A stretch of 64,000 nucleotides of DNA from Halovulum marinum (lineage in GTDB: Bacteria; Pseudomonadota; Alphaproteobacteria; Rhodobacterales; Rhodobacteraceae), in NCBI RefSeq assembly GCF_009697225.1, contig NZ_WIND01000004.1:1-64000 (forward strand), written 5' to 3'. The notes under the pieces were generated by a model. That model searched no databases and was not told the DNA's origin. It saw only the letters and a list, made by a program, of their open reading frames with translations. The position numbers and the translations under genes were made by a program. Shown here piece by piece: positions 40,624 to 49,123 of the stretch (the first letter of the stretch is position 1; each line of letters begins with the position of its first letter).

Positions 40624-41664
40624 TCACCCGGACCGCGCGGCGCGCAGCCGGGCCAGCACCTCGGCGGTGGGCGGCGGCAGGTGCGCGGCGACGAAGGCGC
40701 GCAGCGCCGCCAGGTCCGGATGGCCCAGGTCGCGCTGCACGTGCGCCCAGACGCGCGGGATCAGCGACAGGTACTGCGGCTTGCCGTCGCGCAGCCACAG
40801 CCGGGCGAAGATGCCCACGATCTTCAGGTTGCGTTGCGCGCCCAGCGCGGCGTAGGCGGCGCGGAACGCCTCCGGCGCGGTGTCCGAAGCGGCCAGGTAG
40901 CGCGCGATCATCGCCTGCCGCAGCGCCTCGGAGGTGTCACGCCGGGCGTCCTCCAGCAGCGAGACGAGGTCGTAGGCCGGGTGCCCGGCCAGCGCGTCCT
41001 GGTAGTCCAGCAGGCCGACCCGTGCGTCGCCCGCGCGCTCCGGCAGCCAGACCAGGTTCTCGGCGTGGTAGTCGCGCAGCACGCAGACCGGCGGCCGCAC
41101 CGCGTGTGGCGCGCAGGCGGCCTCGATCAGGTCCAGATACGCGGCGCGCAGCGGCGCGGCGGTGGCGCGCCCGGTGGCGGCGGGCAGGTACCAGTCGGTG
41201 GCCAGCGCCGACTCGCGCCGGTAGACCGCCGCGTCGTAGGGCGGCAGCCCCTCGGCCGCCTGCGGCAAGCGGTGCAGCGCGGCCAGCAGATCGACCGCGG
41301 CGGCGTAGAGCATGGCCTCGTCGTCCGGCCGCCCCTCGAGCACGCGGGCGTAGAGCGCGTCACCCAGATCCTCGAGCAGCAGCAGCCCGGCGCGCGGGTC
41401 CTGCGCGCGGATCTCGGGGGCCGACAGGCCGATCCGGCGCAGGCGGGCGGTGACGTCGACGAACGGGCGCACGTCCTCGCCCTTCTCGGGCGGCGCGTCC
41501 ATCAGCACCAGCGGCGCCGCGCCTTCGGGCAGCAGCCGCTCGTAACGGCGGTTCGAGGCGTCGCCGGCCAGGTGCGCCCGCCGCGCGCCGGCGCCGGGTC
41601 CGCCGGCCAGGAAGGCGTCGATCAGCGCGGCGCGCAGGCCTGCTTCGGCGGCGCCCGGCATCAT
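40624..41664 (-). CDS. amgK: N-acetylmuramate/N-acetylglucosamine kinase (AmgK-like)
   Basis: 346 residues of the aminoglycoside phosphotransferase/AmgK fold. Catalytic segments RDYHAENLVW (catalytic loop) and LLDYQDALAG (metal site) are visible. AmgK phosphorylates MurNAc at C1 for recycling by MurU. The ATG 41664 overlaps the tsaE stop by four bases. Assignment as AmgK rather than another small-molecule kinase rests on adjacency to murU. Confidence 0.85.
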   Translation of the reverse strand: MMPGAAEAGLRAALIDAFLAGGPGAGARRAHLAGDASNRRYERLLPEGAAPLVLMDAPPEKGEDVRPFVDVTARLRRIGLSAPEIRAQDPRAGLLLLEDLGDALYARVLEGRPDDEAMLYAAAVDLLAALHRLPQAAEGLPPYDAAVYRRESALATDWYLPAATGRATAAPLRAAYLDLIEAACAPHAVRPPVCVLRDYHAENLVWLPERAGDARVGLLDYQDALAGHPAYDLVSLLEDARRDTSEALRQAMIARYLAASDTAPEAFRAAYAALGAQRNLKIVGIFARLWLRDGKPQYLSLIPRVWAHVQRDLGHPDLAALRAFVAAHLPPPTAEVLARLRAARSG

Positions 41665-42173
41665 GCGGCGTCGGCCATCGCCAGCGCCGCCAGCGCGGCG
41701 TCCCAGCCGCCGCCCGCGGCGCGCACCCGCAACTGGCGCACGTCGTCGGCGGCGGGGTCGGGGCGCAGGTCCAGGCGCAGTGCGCGCGCCGGCGCCGCCT
41801 CGCCCAGGCGCTCGGGCCATTCCAGGAACACGATGGCGCGGGTGAACGCCTCGTCGAGGCCCAGCTCGACCAGCTCGTCCGGATCCGAAAGACGGTAGAG
41901 GTCGGCGTGCCAGATCTCGACCCCGCCCGCGTCGTAGGCCTGCACCAGCGTGTAGCTGGGCGACGGCACTTCCTCGGGCGTCAGCCCGGTCGACGCCTGA
42001 CGCGCGCGGATCGCGGCGCGCGCGAAGGCGCTCTTGCCCGCGCCCACCGGGCCGGACAGCAGCACCGCGTCGCCGGGCGCAAGCGCCAGCGCCAGCGCTG
42101 CCGCCAGCGACTCGGTCTCGGCCTGCGAGCGCAAGGTTCGGGTTCGGTCCACGCCTGTTCGCCTGTGTGTCAT
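41661..42173 (-). CDS. tsaE: tRNA threonylcarbamoyladenosine biosynthesis protein TsaE
   Basis: 170 residues. P-loop ATPase required for t6A37 modification of tRNA. Walker A GPVGAGKSAFARA, the PSPSYTLVQAY switch and HADLYRL are diagnostic. An N-terminal extension of about 20 residues precedes the core. ATG 42173 is the start of the coupled tsaE-amgK-murU-addB-addA run. Confidence 0.93.
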   Translation of the reverse strand: MTHRRTGVDRTRTLRSQAETESLAAALALALAPGDAVLLSGPVGAGKSAFARAAIRARQASTGLTPEEVPSPSYTLVQAYDAGGVEIWHADLYRLSDPDELVELGLDEAFTRAIVFLEWPERLGEAAPARALRLDLRPDPAADDVRQLRVRAAGGGWDAALAALAMADAA

Positions 42174-42232
42174 GCCTCGGCGCGGATTCTGACCGGGCGC
42201 GGCGCGGGTTTCAAGCGCCTTCGACGCGCCGG

Positions 42233-43741
42233 TCAGCCGCAGCCGATGCGGCGCAGGGGCTGGGCCAGATCCGGCGTCGGTGCCGCCGCGGCGGGGTCCG
42301 GATCGAGCAGCCCCAGCAGTGTCGAGCCGTCGGGCATGGCACTGGCCCGCAACAGCAGGCGGCCGTCGCCGGTCTCGGCCACCGCGGCCCAGTGCTCCTG
42401 CCGCTCGGCGGCCAGCGCGAACGCCTTGAACGCCAGCCAGGTCTCGGGATCGGCGCTGGCGGTGCGGGCCGCCTCGGTCAGCCCGTCCAGCCCCGCCGAC
42501 AGCAGATCGTCCAGCGATTCCCGCCGCATGGCGCGTTCGAACACGTCATTGGTGAACAGCACCCGGCCCGAGCGGTCGAACAGTGCCACGCCCTCGTCCA
42601 GCCGCTCCAGCATGGCGTGGCCCAGCTCGATCTCGGCGCGGTAGCGGCGTTCGAGCGTGACGTAGTCCGAGATGTCGTCGAACACGAAGGCGACCGCGCC
42701 GCGCGGGTGCGGCCGCGCGGTGACGCGCAGGACCTGCCCCGAGGGCAGCGACCAGTCCTCGTGGTACGGCACCTCCGAGACGGTGGTGGCGGCGGCGGTG
42801 ATCCGCTGCCGCCAGGCACTGAAATCGGTCTGCTCGGGCACCATCCGCCGTTGCCGCAGCGCCTCGAGGAACTCGCGCAGGCTGGGCCGCATCGCCAGGC
42901 CCACCGGGTCGAGGCCGAACAGATCGTGCAGCGCCGGGTTGAACAGGCTCAGCCGGCGCTCGCGGTCGAACACCGCCAGCGCGGTGTCGATATGGGCGAA
43001 GGTGTCGGTCAGCGTCGAGGTGAAGCTGTCCAGCGCCTCCTCGGCGCGGATCTGGGCGTCGATGTCCTCGACGAAGATCAGCTGGCCGCCGATGTCCGAC
43101 GGCACCGTGGTGATCCGGCCCCAGCCCAGCCGGGTGCCGTCCGAGGTGCACAGCTGCGAGGTGCCGTCGCCGCTGGCGATCAGACCCGGGATCGCGCCCA
43201 GCCCGCCGGCCATCCGCGCCAGCGGCCCGGCGGCGCGGTTGTGCCAGAGAATGCGGCCGGTCGCGTCGCTTTCGAAGGTCGGCACCGGCGACAGCTCGGA
43301 CCGGCGCGCGACGGCCTGCAGTTCGTCGACGGTGGCGGCCGCCGCCGTCAGCCGGTCGTGCAGCGCCGCCTCGGCCGGGGTGGCCGGTTCCAGCGCCAGG
43401 CAGGCGGTCAGCCCTTCGGTCCGGCCGGTCAGCCGCCACAGGCGCCGGTCCGCCAGTCGGTGATGCTCGACAAAGCCGGTGCCCTCGCCGACCAGCGCGT
43501 CGAGCGCGGCGCGCAGTGCGGCGTCCAGCCCCAGCCGGTCGGCCAGGTCCAGCACCCGCATCCCGGACAGCGGCGCCGGATCGACCGCCGCCCCGCCCAC
43601 CGCCGGCACCCGGCCGCGGGCGCGGTCGACGCGATCGCCGGCGAAGGTCAGCCGGCAGCCGTGCGGGTGCGGCAGCGCCGACCGCCGGTCGCGATCGCGC
43701 GGCAGCCGCATCACCGTGCGCAGCAAAGACGATAAAGGCAC
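42233..43741 (-). CDS. PAS-domain protein without a kinase domain
   Basis: 502 residues with at least two PAS-type domains: one near residues 155-220 (PTFESDATGRILWHNRAAG) and one near 235-330 (LAVFDRERRLSLFNPALHDL), plus a possible third (GVALFDRSGRVLFTNDVFER). No histidine-kinase or GGDEF domain follows; the C-terminus ends in a short Ala/Pro-rich tail. GTG 43741 has AGGAG eight bases upstream; GTG 43750 would add three residues but has no spacing to a ribosome site. It may be a sensor partner of a kinase such as the divergent-group regB, but its signal is unknown. A near-CtrA site lies upstream. Confidence 0.8.
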   Translation of the reverse strand: MPLSSLLRTVMRLPRDRDRRSALPHPHGCRLTFAGDRVDRARGRVPAVGGAAVDPAPLSGMRVLDLADRLGLDAALRAALDALVGEGTGFVEHHRLADRRLWRLTGRTEGLTACLALEPATPAEAALHDRLTAAAATVDELQAVARRSELSPVPTFESDATGRILWHNRAAGPLARMAGGLGAIPGLIASGDGTSQLCTSDGTRLGWGRITTVPSDIGGQLIFVEDIDAQIRAEEALDSFTSTLTDTFAHIDTALAVFDRERRLSLFNPALHDLFGLDPVGLAMRPSLREFLEALRQRRMVPEQTDFSAWRQRITAAATTVSEVPYHEDWSLPSGQVLRVTARPHPRGAVAFVFDDISDYVTLERRYRAEIELGHAMLERLDEGVALFDRSGRVLFTNDVFERAMRRESLDDLLSAGLDGLTEAARTASADPETWLAFKAFALAAERQEHWAAVAETGDGRLLLRASAMPDGSTLLGLLDPDPAAAAPTPDLAQPLRRIGCG

Positions 43742-43798
43742 CGACGGCACTCCTGTACCCGGGTCGGGGGGTTCGTTCCGACGATGCGTCGCGCAGGG

Positions 43799-43813
43799 TT
43801 AACGAACCGTAAA
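43799..43813. promoter_or_regulatory. CtrA-like site (one mismatch) upstream of the PAS protein
   Basis: TTAA-N7-TAAA at 43799-43813; on the minus strand it reads TTTA-N7-TTAACC. It sits 58 bases upstream of the GTG 43741 start, in the gap after regB, and is the only such site in this interval. Confidence 0.4.
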
Positions 43814-43826
43814 CCTGAACAGGAAA

Positions 43827-45266
43827 TTAACTCGGCATTTGCACGGGAAGGTTGTTTCCCAGGGCGCCGCGCGCCGCGTCGGGGGCGACCTCCAGCGCGC
43901 CGCGCGGCCAGACCACCTCGACGATCGCGCCACTGGGCCGAGCCCGGTCCGCGGCCGCGCCGCCGGCATCCGGCGGCGCGTCGGCGCCGGTGCCGGTGCC
44001 GGTGCCGTTGGTGAAGGTCAGCCGCGCCCCGGTGCGCTCCAGCAGGGTCTTGGCGATGAACAGGCCAAGCCCCATGCCGGCATAGCCGGGCCGTTCGGCG
44101 TCGCTCGGGCCGCGCCCGCCGCGGCGGCGCAGGAACGGATCGCCGATCCGGCCCAGCAGGTCGGGCGGATAGCCGCGGCCGTCGTCGCCGACACGCAGGA
44201 TCAGCTGCTCGTCGCTCCAGTCCAGATCGATCCACACCGTCGCGCGGGCGAAATCCACCGCGTTCTGCACCAGGTTGCGCACCCCGTGCAGCACCTCGGA
44301 ACGGCGCGCCAGCACCGGTTGCGCGGCCGGCGGCGGCCCCGGCTCGCCGCGCACCCGCAGGATCACCCGCTTGCCGCGCTCGACATGCGGCTCGGCCGCC
44401 TCCTCGACCAGCGCCGAGAACGGCGCGTGACGCACATGCAGGTCGTCCTTCCCCGAGCGCCCCATCGCCGCCAGGATGTCGCGGCAGCGTACCGCCTGCG
44501 CGCGGATCAGCGCCACGTCCTCGGCCAGTTCCGGGCGGTCCTCAAGCTCGTCGGCCAGCTCGGTCGATACCAGCATGATCGTCGCCAGCGGCGTGCCCAG
44601 CTCGTGCGCCGCGGCGGCGACCATGCCGCCCAGCGCGGTCAGCTTCTGCTCGCGCTCCAGCGCCAGCTGGGTCGCGGTCAGCGCCTCGGACATCGAATAG
44701 GTCTCGGTCGACACCAGCCGGGCATAGACGCCGATGAAGATGATCGACAGCGACAGCGCCGCCCAGGAGCCGACCAGCAGCAGCGGCGGCACCTGCAGCG
44801 CCTGCCCGTCGGCCAGCGTCAGCGGCAGGTGGAACACCGACAGGAACGCCACCGCCGCCAGGCTGAGCGCGCCCAGGATCAGCGTCGCGCCCAGCGTGAG
44901 CACGGTGGCCGAGATGATCGTCTGCGCCAGGATCAGCGTCGCGAACGGGTTCGAGATGCCCCCGGTCAGGTACAGCAGCGCGGTCAGCTGCGCCAGATCG
45001 TACAGCAGCGTCAGCAGCGCCGCGCGCTGGTTCAGCCGCGCGTTCGCCGGCTGCACCAGACTGGCGCCGACGTTGAACGCCGCCGACAGCCCGATCAGCA
45101 GCAGGCACCGGTCCAGCGGCAGCGCGATGTCCAGGTGCCAGGCCGCCACCAGCACCGCCGTCGCCTGCCCGGCCACCGCCAGCCAGCGCAGGTAGATCAG
45201 CGTCCGCAGCCGCACCCAGTTGGTGCGCGCGGGGCCGCCGCCCAGCAACCTGTCGAGATACTCCAT
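43827..45266 (-). CDS. regB: redox-sensing histidine kinase RegB/PrrB/ActS
   Basis: 479 residues. Six transmembrane segments (about 25-185) with the quinone-sensing GGISNPF at 102-108. The H-box AAAHELGTPLATI places the phosphorylated His at 221. Cys261 in VRCRDIL corresponds to the redox-active Cys of the family. N, G1 and G2 boxes (NLVQNAVDFARA, VGDDGRG, GMGLGLFIAKT) follow. It should control respiratory and carbon/nitrogen metabolism genes through RegA. It is divergent from a degraded senC, and regA is missing from the locus. A GTGTGTG stretch near the C-terminus is encoded by a hexamer repeat. Confidence 0.95.
   Translation of the reverse strand: MEYLDRLLGGGPARTNWVRLRTLIYLRWLAVAGQATAVLVAAWHLDIALPLDRCLLLIGLSAAFNVGASLVQPANARLNQRAALLTLLYDLAQLTALLYLTGGISNPFATLILAQTIISATVLTLGATLILGALSLAAVAFLSVFHLPLTLADGQALQVPPLLLVGSWAALSLSIIFIGVYARLVSTETYSMSEALTATQLALEREQKLTALGGMVAAAAHELGTPLATIMLVSTELADELEDRPELAEDVALIRAQAVRCRDILAAMGRSGKDDLHVRHAPFSALVEEAAEPHVERGKRVILRVRGEPGPPPAAQPVLARRSEVLHGVRNLVQNAVDFARATVWIDLDWSDEQLILRVGDDGRGYPPDLLGRIGDPFLRRRGGRGPSDAERPGYAGMGLGLFIAKTLLERTGARLTFTNGTGTGTGADAPPDAGGAAADRARPSGAIVEVVWPRGALEVAPDAARGALGNNLPVQMPS
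43989..44006 (-). repeat. GGTGCC hexamer triplet inside regB
   Basis: Three tandem copies of GGTGCC encode a Gly-Thr dipeptide repeat in RegB (NGTGTGTGAD). It is the same hexamer family as the array at 7419-7466. Confidence 0.85.
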
Positions 45267-45360
45267 GCCCCGGTCTTATCCCGGCCCCGAGCGTGACAAA
45301 ACAGCAATCTTTCCCCTGCGCCGGCGCCCGCGCGATACCACCACGCAAGGGAGGACGCGC

Positions 45361-45941
45361 ATGACGCGCACATTGGCTCTGGCCGCCGGCGCCGCGCTGG
45401 CGGCGCTGCTGGCCGGGACCGCGGCGGTGATCTGGCTGCTGCCGCCGAGCGCGCGCTTCGCCGGATGCGGCGGCGGCCGGGCGGCCGGCGGCAGCGCCAC
45501 CGTCGGCGGCCCGTTCACCCTGCTGGACCAGACCGGCACGCAGGTCATCGACGCCGACGCGATCCAGGGCCTGACGCCGATCTGTTTCGGCTACACCTTC
45601 TGCCCCGACATCCGCCCGTTCGACGTCGCCCGCAACGCCGCGGCGACCGACCTGCTGGAGCGGCGCGGCATCGAGGTCACCCCGGTGATGATCACCGTCG
45701 ATCCCGAACGCGACACGCCGCAGGTGATGGCCCGGCACACCGGGTACATGCACCCGCCGATGATCGGCCTGACCGGCCCGGACGGGCAGGTCGGGGCCGG
45801 CAGGTCCGCGTATCGCACGATCACACCACGCCGGCCTGCCCGGTCGCGCCGGACGAGGGCGTGCCGAGCTTCGTCCGCCGCGACATGCCGGCCGAGGAGA
45901 TGGCCGACGCGGTCGCCCGCTGCGCGCGCAACCTCCGACGG
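45361..45941 (+). pseudogene. senC: degraded senC/prrC (SCO family), frameshifted
   Basis: The frame starting at ATG 45361 shows a signal anchor, then GYTFCPDI and DVARNAAATDLLERRGIEV and TVDPERDTPQVMA, typical of SenC/PrrC copper chaperones. At about 45818 homology switches to another frame, where DHTTPACPVAPDEGV and RRDMPAEEMADAVA continue the protein; roughly a dozen residues between them are missing. The second Cys of the copper-binding CPDxC motif is Arg (codon at 45613-45615). The second frame runs without a stop into the convergent SDR gene, so the normal 3' end is gone. Divergent from regB as in Rhodobacterales. Confidence 0.85.
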
Positions 45942-46703
45942 TCAGGCGCTCAGCCCGATCCGCTGCCGGATCGCCGCATCGCGCAGCGACACGTCGGTGC
46001 CGGCGAATTCGGCGGCGTCGTCGGTGGCCAGCCAGACCAGCGCCCGCGCCGGCCACTCGGCGGGAATGTGCACCGACGGGTCCAGCTGGCTGACCGGATT
46101 GATCCCCGAGGCGCGGATCTTCACCTGCATGTCGGTCGCCACGGTGCCGGGCGACAGGCCGACCACGCGCACGTCGCCCTGCGCCTCGCGGTCGGCGCAC
46201 TGCGTCAGCATCGCCGCCGCCGCCTTGGCCGCGCAATAGTGGCTCCAGCCCTCCAGCGGGCTGTTCGCAGCGCCGGACGACAGGTTGATCACCACGCCGG
46301 ACCCCTGCGTCTGCATCACCGGCAGGGCGGCGCGCAGCCCGTGGTAGGTGCCCTTGAAGTTGATGTCGGTGGCATGGGTCCAGGCGGCGGGATCGGAGCG
46401 GCCGAGCGGGCCGATCGGCTCGATCACGCCGGCGTTGTTCACGAACACGTCCAGCCGGCCCCATTCGCGGCGCGCGGTCTCGACCAGGGCCCGGACATCG
46501 GCCCAGACCGCGACGTCGGCGGCCTGGGCAATGGCGCTGCCGCCGGCCTTGCGGATCTCGCCGGCGATGGTCTCGATCGCCGCGGCGCTGCGCGCGGACA
46601 GCAGGACGTGCGCGCCTGCCTTGGCGAACGCCCGCGCGGCCGCGGCGCCGATGCCGCGGCTGGCGCCGGTGATGATGACGGCCTTGCCGGCGAGTTCTGA
46701 CAT
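45942..46703 (-). CDS. short-chain dehydrogenase/reductase
   Basis: 253 residues. The NAD(P)-binding TGASRGIG, NNAGV and the catalytic Ser...YCAAK (SSGAAN...YxxxK) are visible. The substrate is unknown. It runs convergently against the broken senC, occupying the place where regA would normally lie. The stop is at 45942-45944. Confidence 0.92.
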   Translation of the reverse strand: MSELAGKAVIITGASRGIGAAAARAFAKAGAHVLLSARSAAAIETIAGEIRKAGGSAIAQAADVAVWADVRALVETARREWGRLDVFVNNAGVIEPIGPLGRSDPAAWTHATDINFKGTYHGLRAALPVMQTQGSGVVINLSSGAANSPLEGWSHYCAAKAAAAMLTQCADREAQGDVRVVGLSPGTVATDMQVKIRASGINPVSQLDPSVHIPAEWPARALVWLATDDAAEFAGTDVSLRDAAIRQRIGLSA

Positions 46704-46779
46704 ATGCGGTTCCCCTTGCGTTTCCCCCTGCGGCGCCGCGCGCCCCCTGGCCCGAGTAAAGGGGATCGCCCGCGCGGCT

Positions 46780-47277
46780 TCAAGCGCGGTCAGGCCCGGT
46801 CTTCTCGGCCACGACGGGCAGCGGCAGCGCGGTGGTGTTCTTCATCTCCTCCATCGACAGGGTCGAGGTGACGTTGAAGATGCTGACCTCCTTGATCAGC
46901 GCCCGGTAGAAGTCGTCATAGGCGCGCGGGTTCGTCACCCGCACCTTCAGGATGTAGTCGATGTCGCCGGCCAGCCGGTGCGCCTCCAGCACCTCGGGGC
47001 GGTTCAGGATCGCCTGCTGGAACCGCGCCAGCCAGCCGGCGTCGTGCTCGGCGGTGCGGATCAGCACGAAGAAGCAGGCCTCCAGCCCCAGCGCGTCGGG
47101 GTCCAGCACGACCACCTCGCGGCGGATCACCCCGGCCGCCTTCAGCTTGCGGATCCGGTTCCACACCGGGGTCTTCGACGCGCCCACCGCGCGCGCCAGT
47201 TCCTCAAGCGAGCGTGAGGCGTCCTGTTGCAGCGCATCAAGAATTTTCCGGTCAAGCGCATCCAGCGCGGCAGCCAT
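46780..47277 (-). CDS. Lrp/AsnC family transcriptional regulator
   Basis: 165 residues with N-terminal helix-turn-helix (LDRKILDALQQDASRSLEEL, then VGASKTPVWNRIRKLKAAGV) and C-terminal RAM-type ligand-binding domain (LEACFFVLIRTAEHDAGWL). ATG 47277 has GGAGG eight bases upstream, so I prefer it to ATG 47322. It is divergent from cysG; in alphaproteobacteria such Lrp genes often sit beside and regulate sulfur-assimilation operons. An inverted repeat lies in the shared gap. Confidence 0.9.
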   Translation of the reverse strand: MAAALDALDRKILDALQQDASRSLEELARAVGASKTPVWNRIRKLKAAGVIRREVVVLDPDALGLEACFFVLIRTAEHDAGWLARFQQAILNRPEVLEAHRLAGDIDYILKVRVTNPRAYDDFYRALIKEVSIFNVTSTLSMEEMKNTTALPLPVVAEKTGPDRA

Positions 47278-47369
47278 TCCACGGCCCTCCAGCAAATCGA
47301 ACGGACGTTCCTTGATGGCCATGATTGCAGGACAATTTCCTTATCTTCAAGCGCATATCGCATGTTTCA

Positions 47370-47389
47370 GGAATATTTGACTATATTCC
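47370..47389. promoter_or_regulatory. inverted repeat GGAATAT-N6-ATATTCC, candidate Lrp operator
   Basis: A perfect seven-base inverted repeat with a six-base spacer in the gap between the Lrp-type gene and cysG, 27 bases before the cysG ATG. The centre contains TTGACT, which could be part of the promoter, so binding there would affect both genes. Confidence 0.5.
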
Positions 47390-47415
47390 CTACTGAACGA
47401 GAAGGGATTCCCACC

Positions 47416-48813
47416 ATGCGGCACTTTCCGGTTTTCCTGAACCTTCGCGGTCGGCGCGTCGTCGTGTCCGGTGCGGGGGCGTGTGCCGTCGCCAAGCTGC
47501 GCCTGCTGCTGAAGACCGAGGCGGCGCTGGCGGTCTATGGCGCCGACGCCGACCCGCTGGTGCGCCAGTGGGCCGGGCAAGGGCGCCTGACCCTGACCGA
47601 GCGCGCGATTTTGCAGGGTGACGCGGACGGCGCGGCGCTGGTCTACGGCGCGAACGAGGATGCCGCCGAGGATGCCCGCGCCGTCGCCATCGGCAAGGCC
47701 GCCGGCGCGCTGACCAACATCGTCGATAACCTCGACGACAGCGAGTTCATCACTCCGACCATCGTCGACCGCGACCCGGTGACCGTCGCCATCGGCACCG
47801 AGGGCGCGGCGCCGGTGCTGGCCCGCCGGATCAAGGCCGACCTGGAGGAACGCCTGCCCGCCGCGCTGGGCCAGCTGACCCGCATCGGCCAGGCCTTCCG
47901 CCCGCGTGCCGAGGCGCTGCCGATGGGCCGCAAGCGCCGCAACTTCTGGTCCCGCTTCTACTTCGACCGCGGCCCCGAGGCGCTGACGCAGGGCGAGGAC
48001 GCCGCCCGGCTGGCGCTGGAGGACCTGCTGTCCGAGGAACTCGCCGCCCGCCCCGAGGTGGGCCATGTCTGGCTGGTCGGCACCGGCCCCGGCGATCCCG
48101 AGCTGCTGACGCTCAAGGCCCGCCGCCTGCTGCACGAGGCCGACGTGGTGATCCACGACCGGCTGGTGCCGCAGCCGATCCTGGAACTCGCCCGCCGCGA
48201 GGCCGCGGTGATCGAGGTCGGCAAGATCCCCTACGGCAAGTCCTGGAAGCAGGAGGACATCAACGACCTGCTGGTCGCGCACGGCCGCACGTCGCAGGTG
48301 GTCCGCCTGAAATCCGGCGATCCGGGCATCTTCGGCCGGCTGGACGAGGAAATGGACGCGCTGGACCGCGCCAATGTCGCCTTCGACATCGTGCCGGGCG
48401 TGACCTCGGCCTCGGCCGCCGCCGCCTCGATCAAGGTCAGCCTGACCAAGCGCGGCCGCAACGGCAGCCTGCGGATCCTGACCGGCCACGACGTGAAGGG
48501 CTTCGCCGAGCATGACTGGCGCGACCTGGCCAAGCCGGGCGCGGTCGCCGCGATCTACATGGGCGTGCGCGCCTCGGCCTTCCTGCGCGGGCGGCTGATG
48601 ATCCACGGCGCCGCCGAGGATACGCCGATCACCGCGATCGAGAACGCCAGCCGCCCCGATCAGCGCGTCTTCGCCAGCACCCTGATCGACCTGCCGGACA
48701 CCCTGGAAGCCGCCGCGCCGCAGGGCCCGGTGATGCTGTTCCTGGGCCTGACACCCCGCGCCGCGGAAATCGCCGCGCGCGAACCCGAATTCCAACTGAG
48801 TGAGGCACTCTGA
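47416..48813 (+). CDS. cysG: siroheme synthase CysG
   Basis: 465 residues, trifunctional. An N-terminal precorrin-2 dehydrogenase/ferrochelatase domain (RRVVVSGAGACAVAKLRLLL) is followed by a uroporphyrinogen-III methyltransferase domain (WLVGTGPGDPELLTLKARR, then VVRLKSGDPGIFGRLDEE). It makes siroheme for the sulfite reductase encoded downstream. ATG 47416 is preceded by GAAGGG. It overlaps the DUF2849 gene by one base (TGATG). Confidence 0.96.
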   Translation: MRHFPVFLNLRGRRVVVSGAGACAVAKLRLLLKTEAALAVYGADADPLVRQWAGQGRLTLTERAILQGDADGAALVYGANEDAAEDARAVAIGKAAGALTNIVDNLDDSEFITPTIVDRDPVTVAIGTEGAAPVLARRIKADLEERLPAALGQLTRIGQAFRPRAEALPMGRKRRNFWSRFYFDRGPEALTQGEDAARLALEDLLSEELAARPEVGHVWLVGTGPGDPELLTLKARRLLHEADVVIHDRLVPQPILELARREAAVIEVGKIPYGKSWKQEDINDLLVAHGRTSQVVRLKSGDPGIFGRLDEEMDALDRANVAFDIVPGVTSASAAAASIKVSLTKRGRNGSLRILTGHDVKGFAEHDWRDLAKPGAVAAIYMGVRASAFLRGRLMIHGAAEDTPITAIENASRPDQRVFASTLIDLPDTLEAAAPQGPVMLFLGLTPRAAEIAAREPEFQLSEAL

Positions 48814-49121
48814 TGGCCCGCAAGTTCCTGCCCCAGGTGGCCACCGCCAACGACCTGTTCGAGGGCGACGTGATCTACCTGACCGCCGACAACACCTGGA
48901 CCCGAGAGCACGCCGAAGCGGCGGTCGCCGAAACGCCCGAGGCGGCCGAGGCCCTGCTGAAGGCCGCCGAGGCGTTCCCGCTGCAGGTCGTCGGCCCCTA
49001 CCTCGCCGATGCGCAGATCGTCGACGGCCGCCCCGCGCCGGTCCACTTCCGCGAGGACTTCCGCACCCGCGGCCCGTCCAACTACTTCCACGGCAAGCAG
49101 GCCGAAAAGACCGAGGCTTGA
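48813..49121 (+). CDS. DUF2849 protein
   Basis: 102 residues. The N-terminus MARKFLPQVATANDLFEGDVIYL matches in two parts the DUF2849 family, which is always found between cysG and sulfite reductase in alphaproteobacteria. Function is unknown; position suggests a role in sulfite reduction. It starts at the overlapping TGATG with cysG. Confidence 0.85.
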   Translation: MARKFLPQVATANDLFEGDVIYLTADNTWTREHAEAAVAETPEAAEALLKAAEAFPLQVVGPYLADAQIVDGRPAPVHFREDFRTRGPSNYFHGKQAEKTEA

Positions 49122-49123
49122 GC

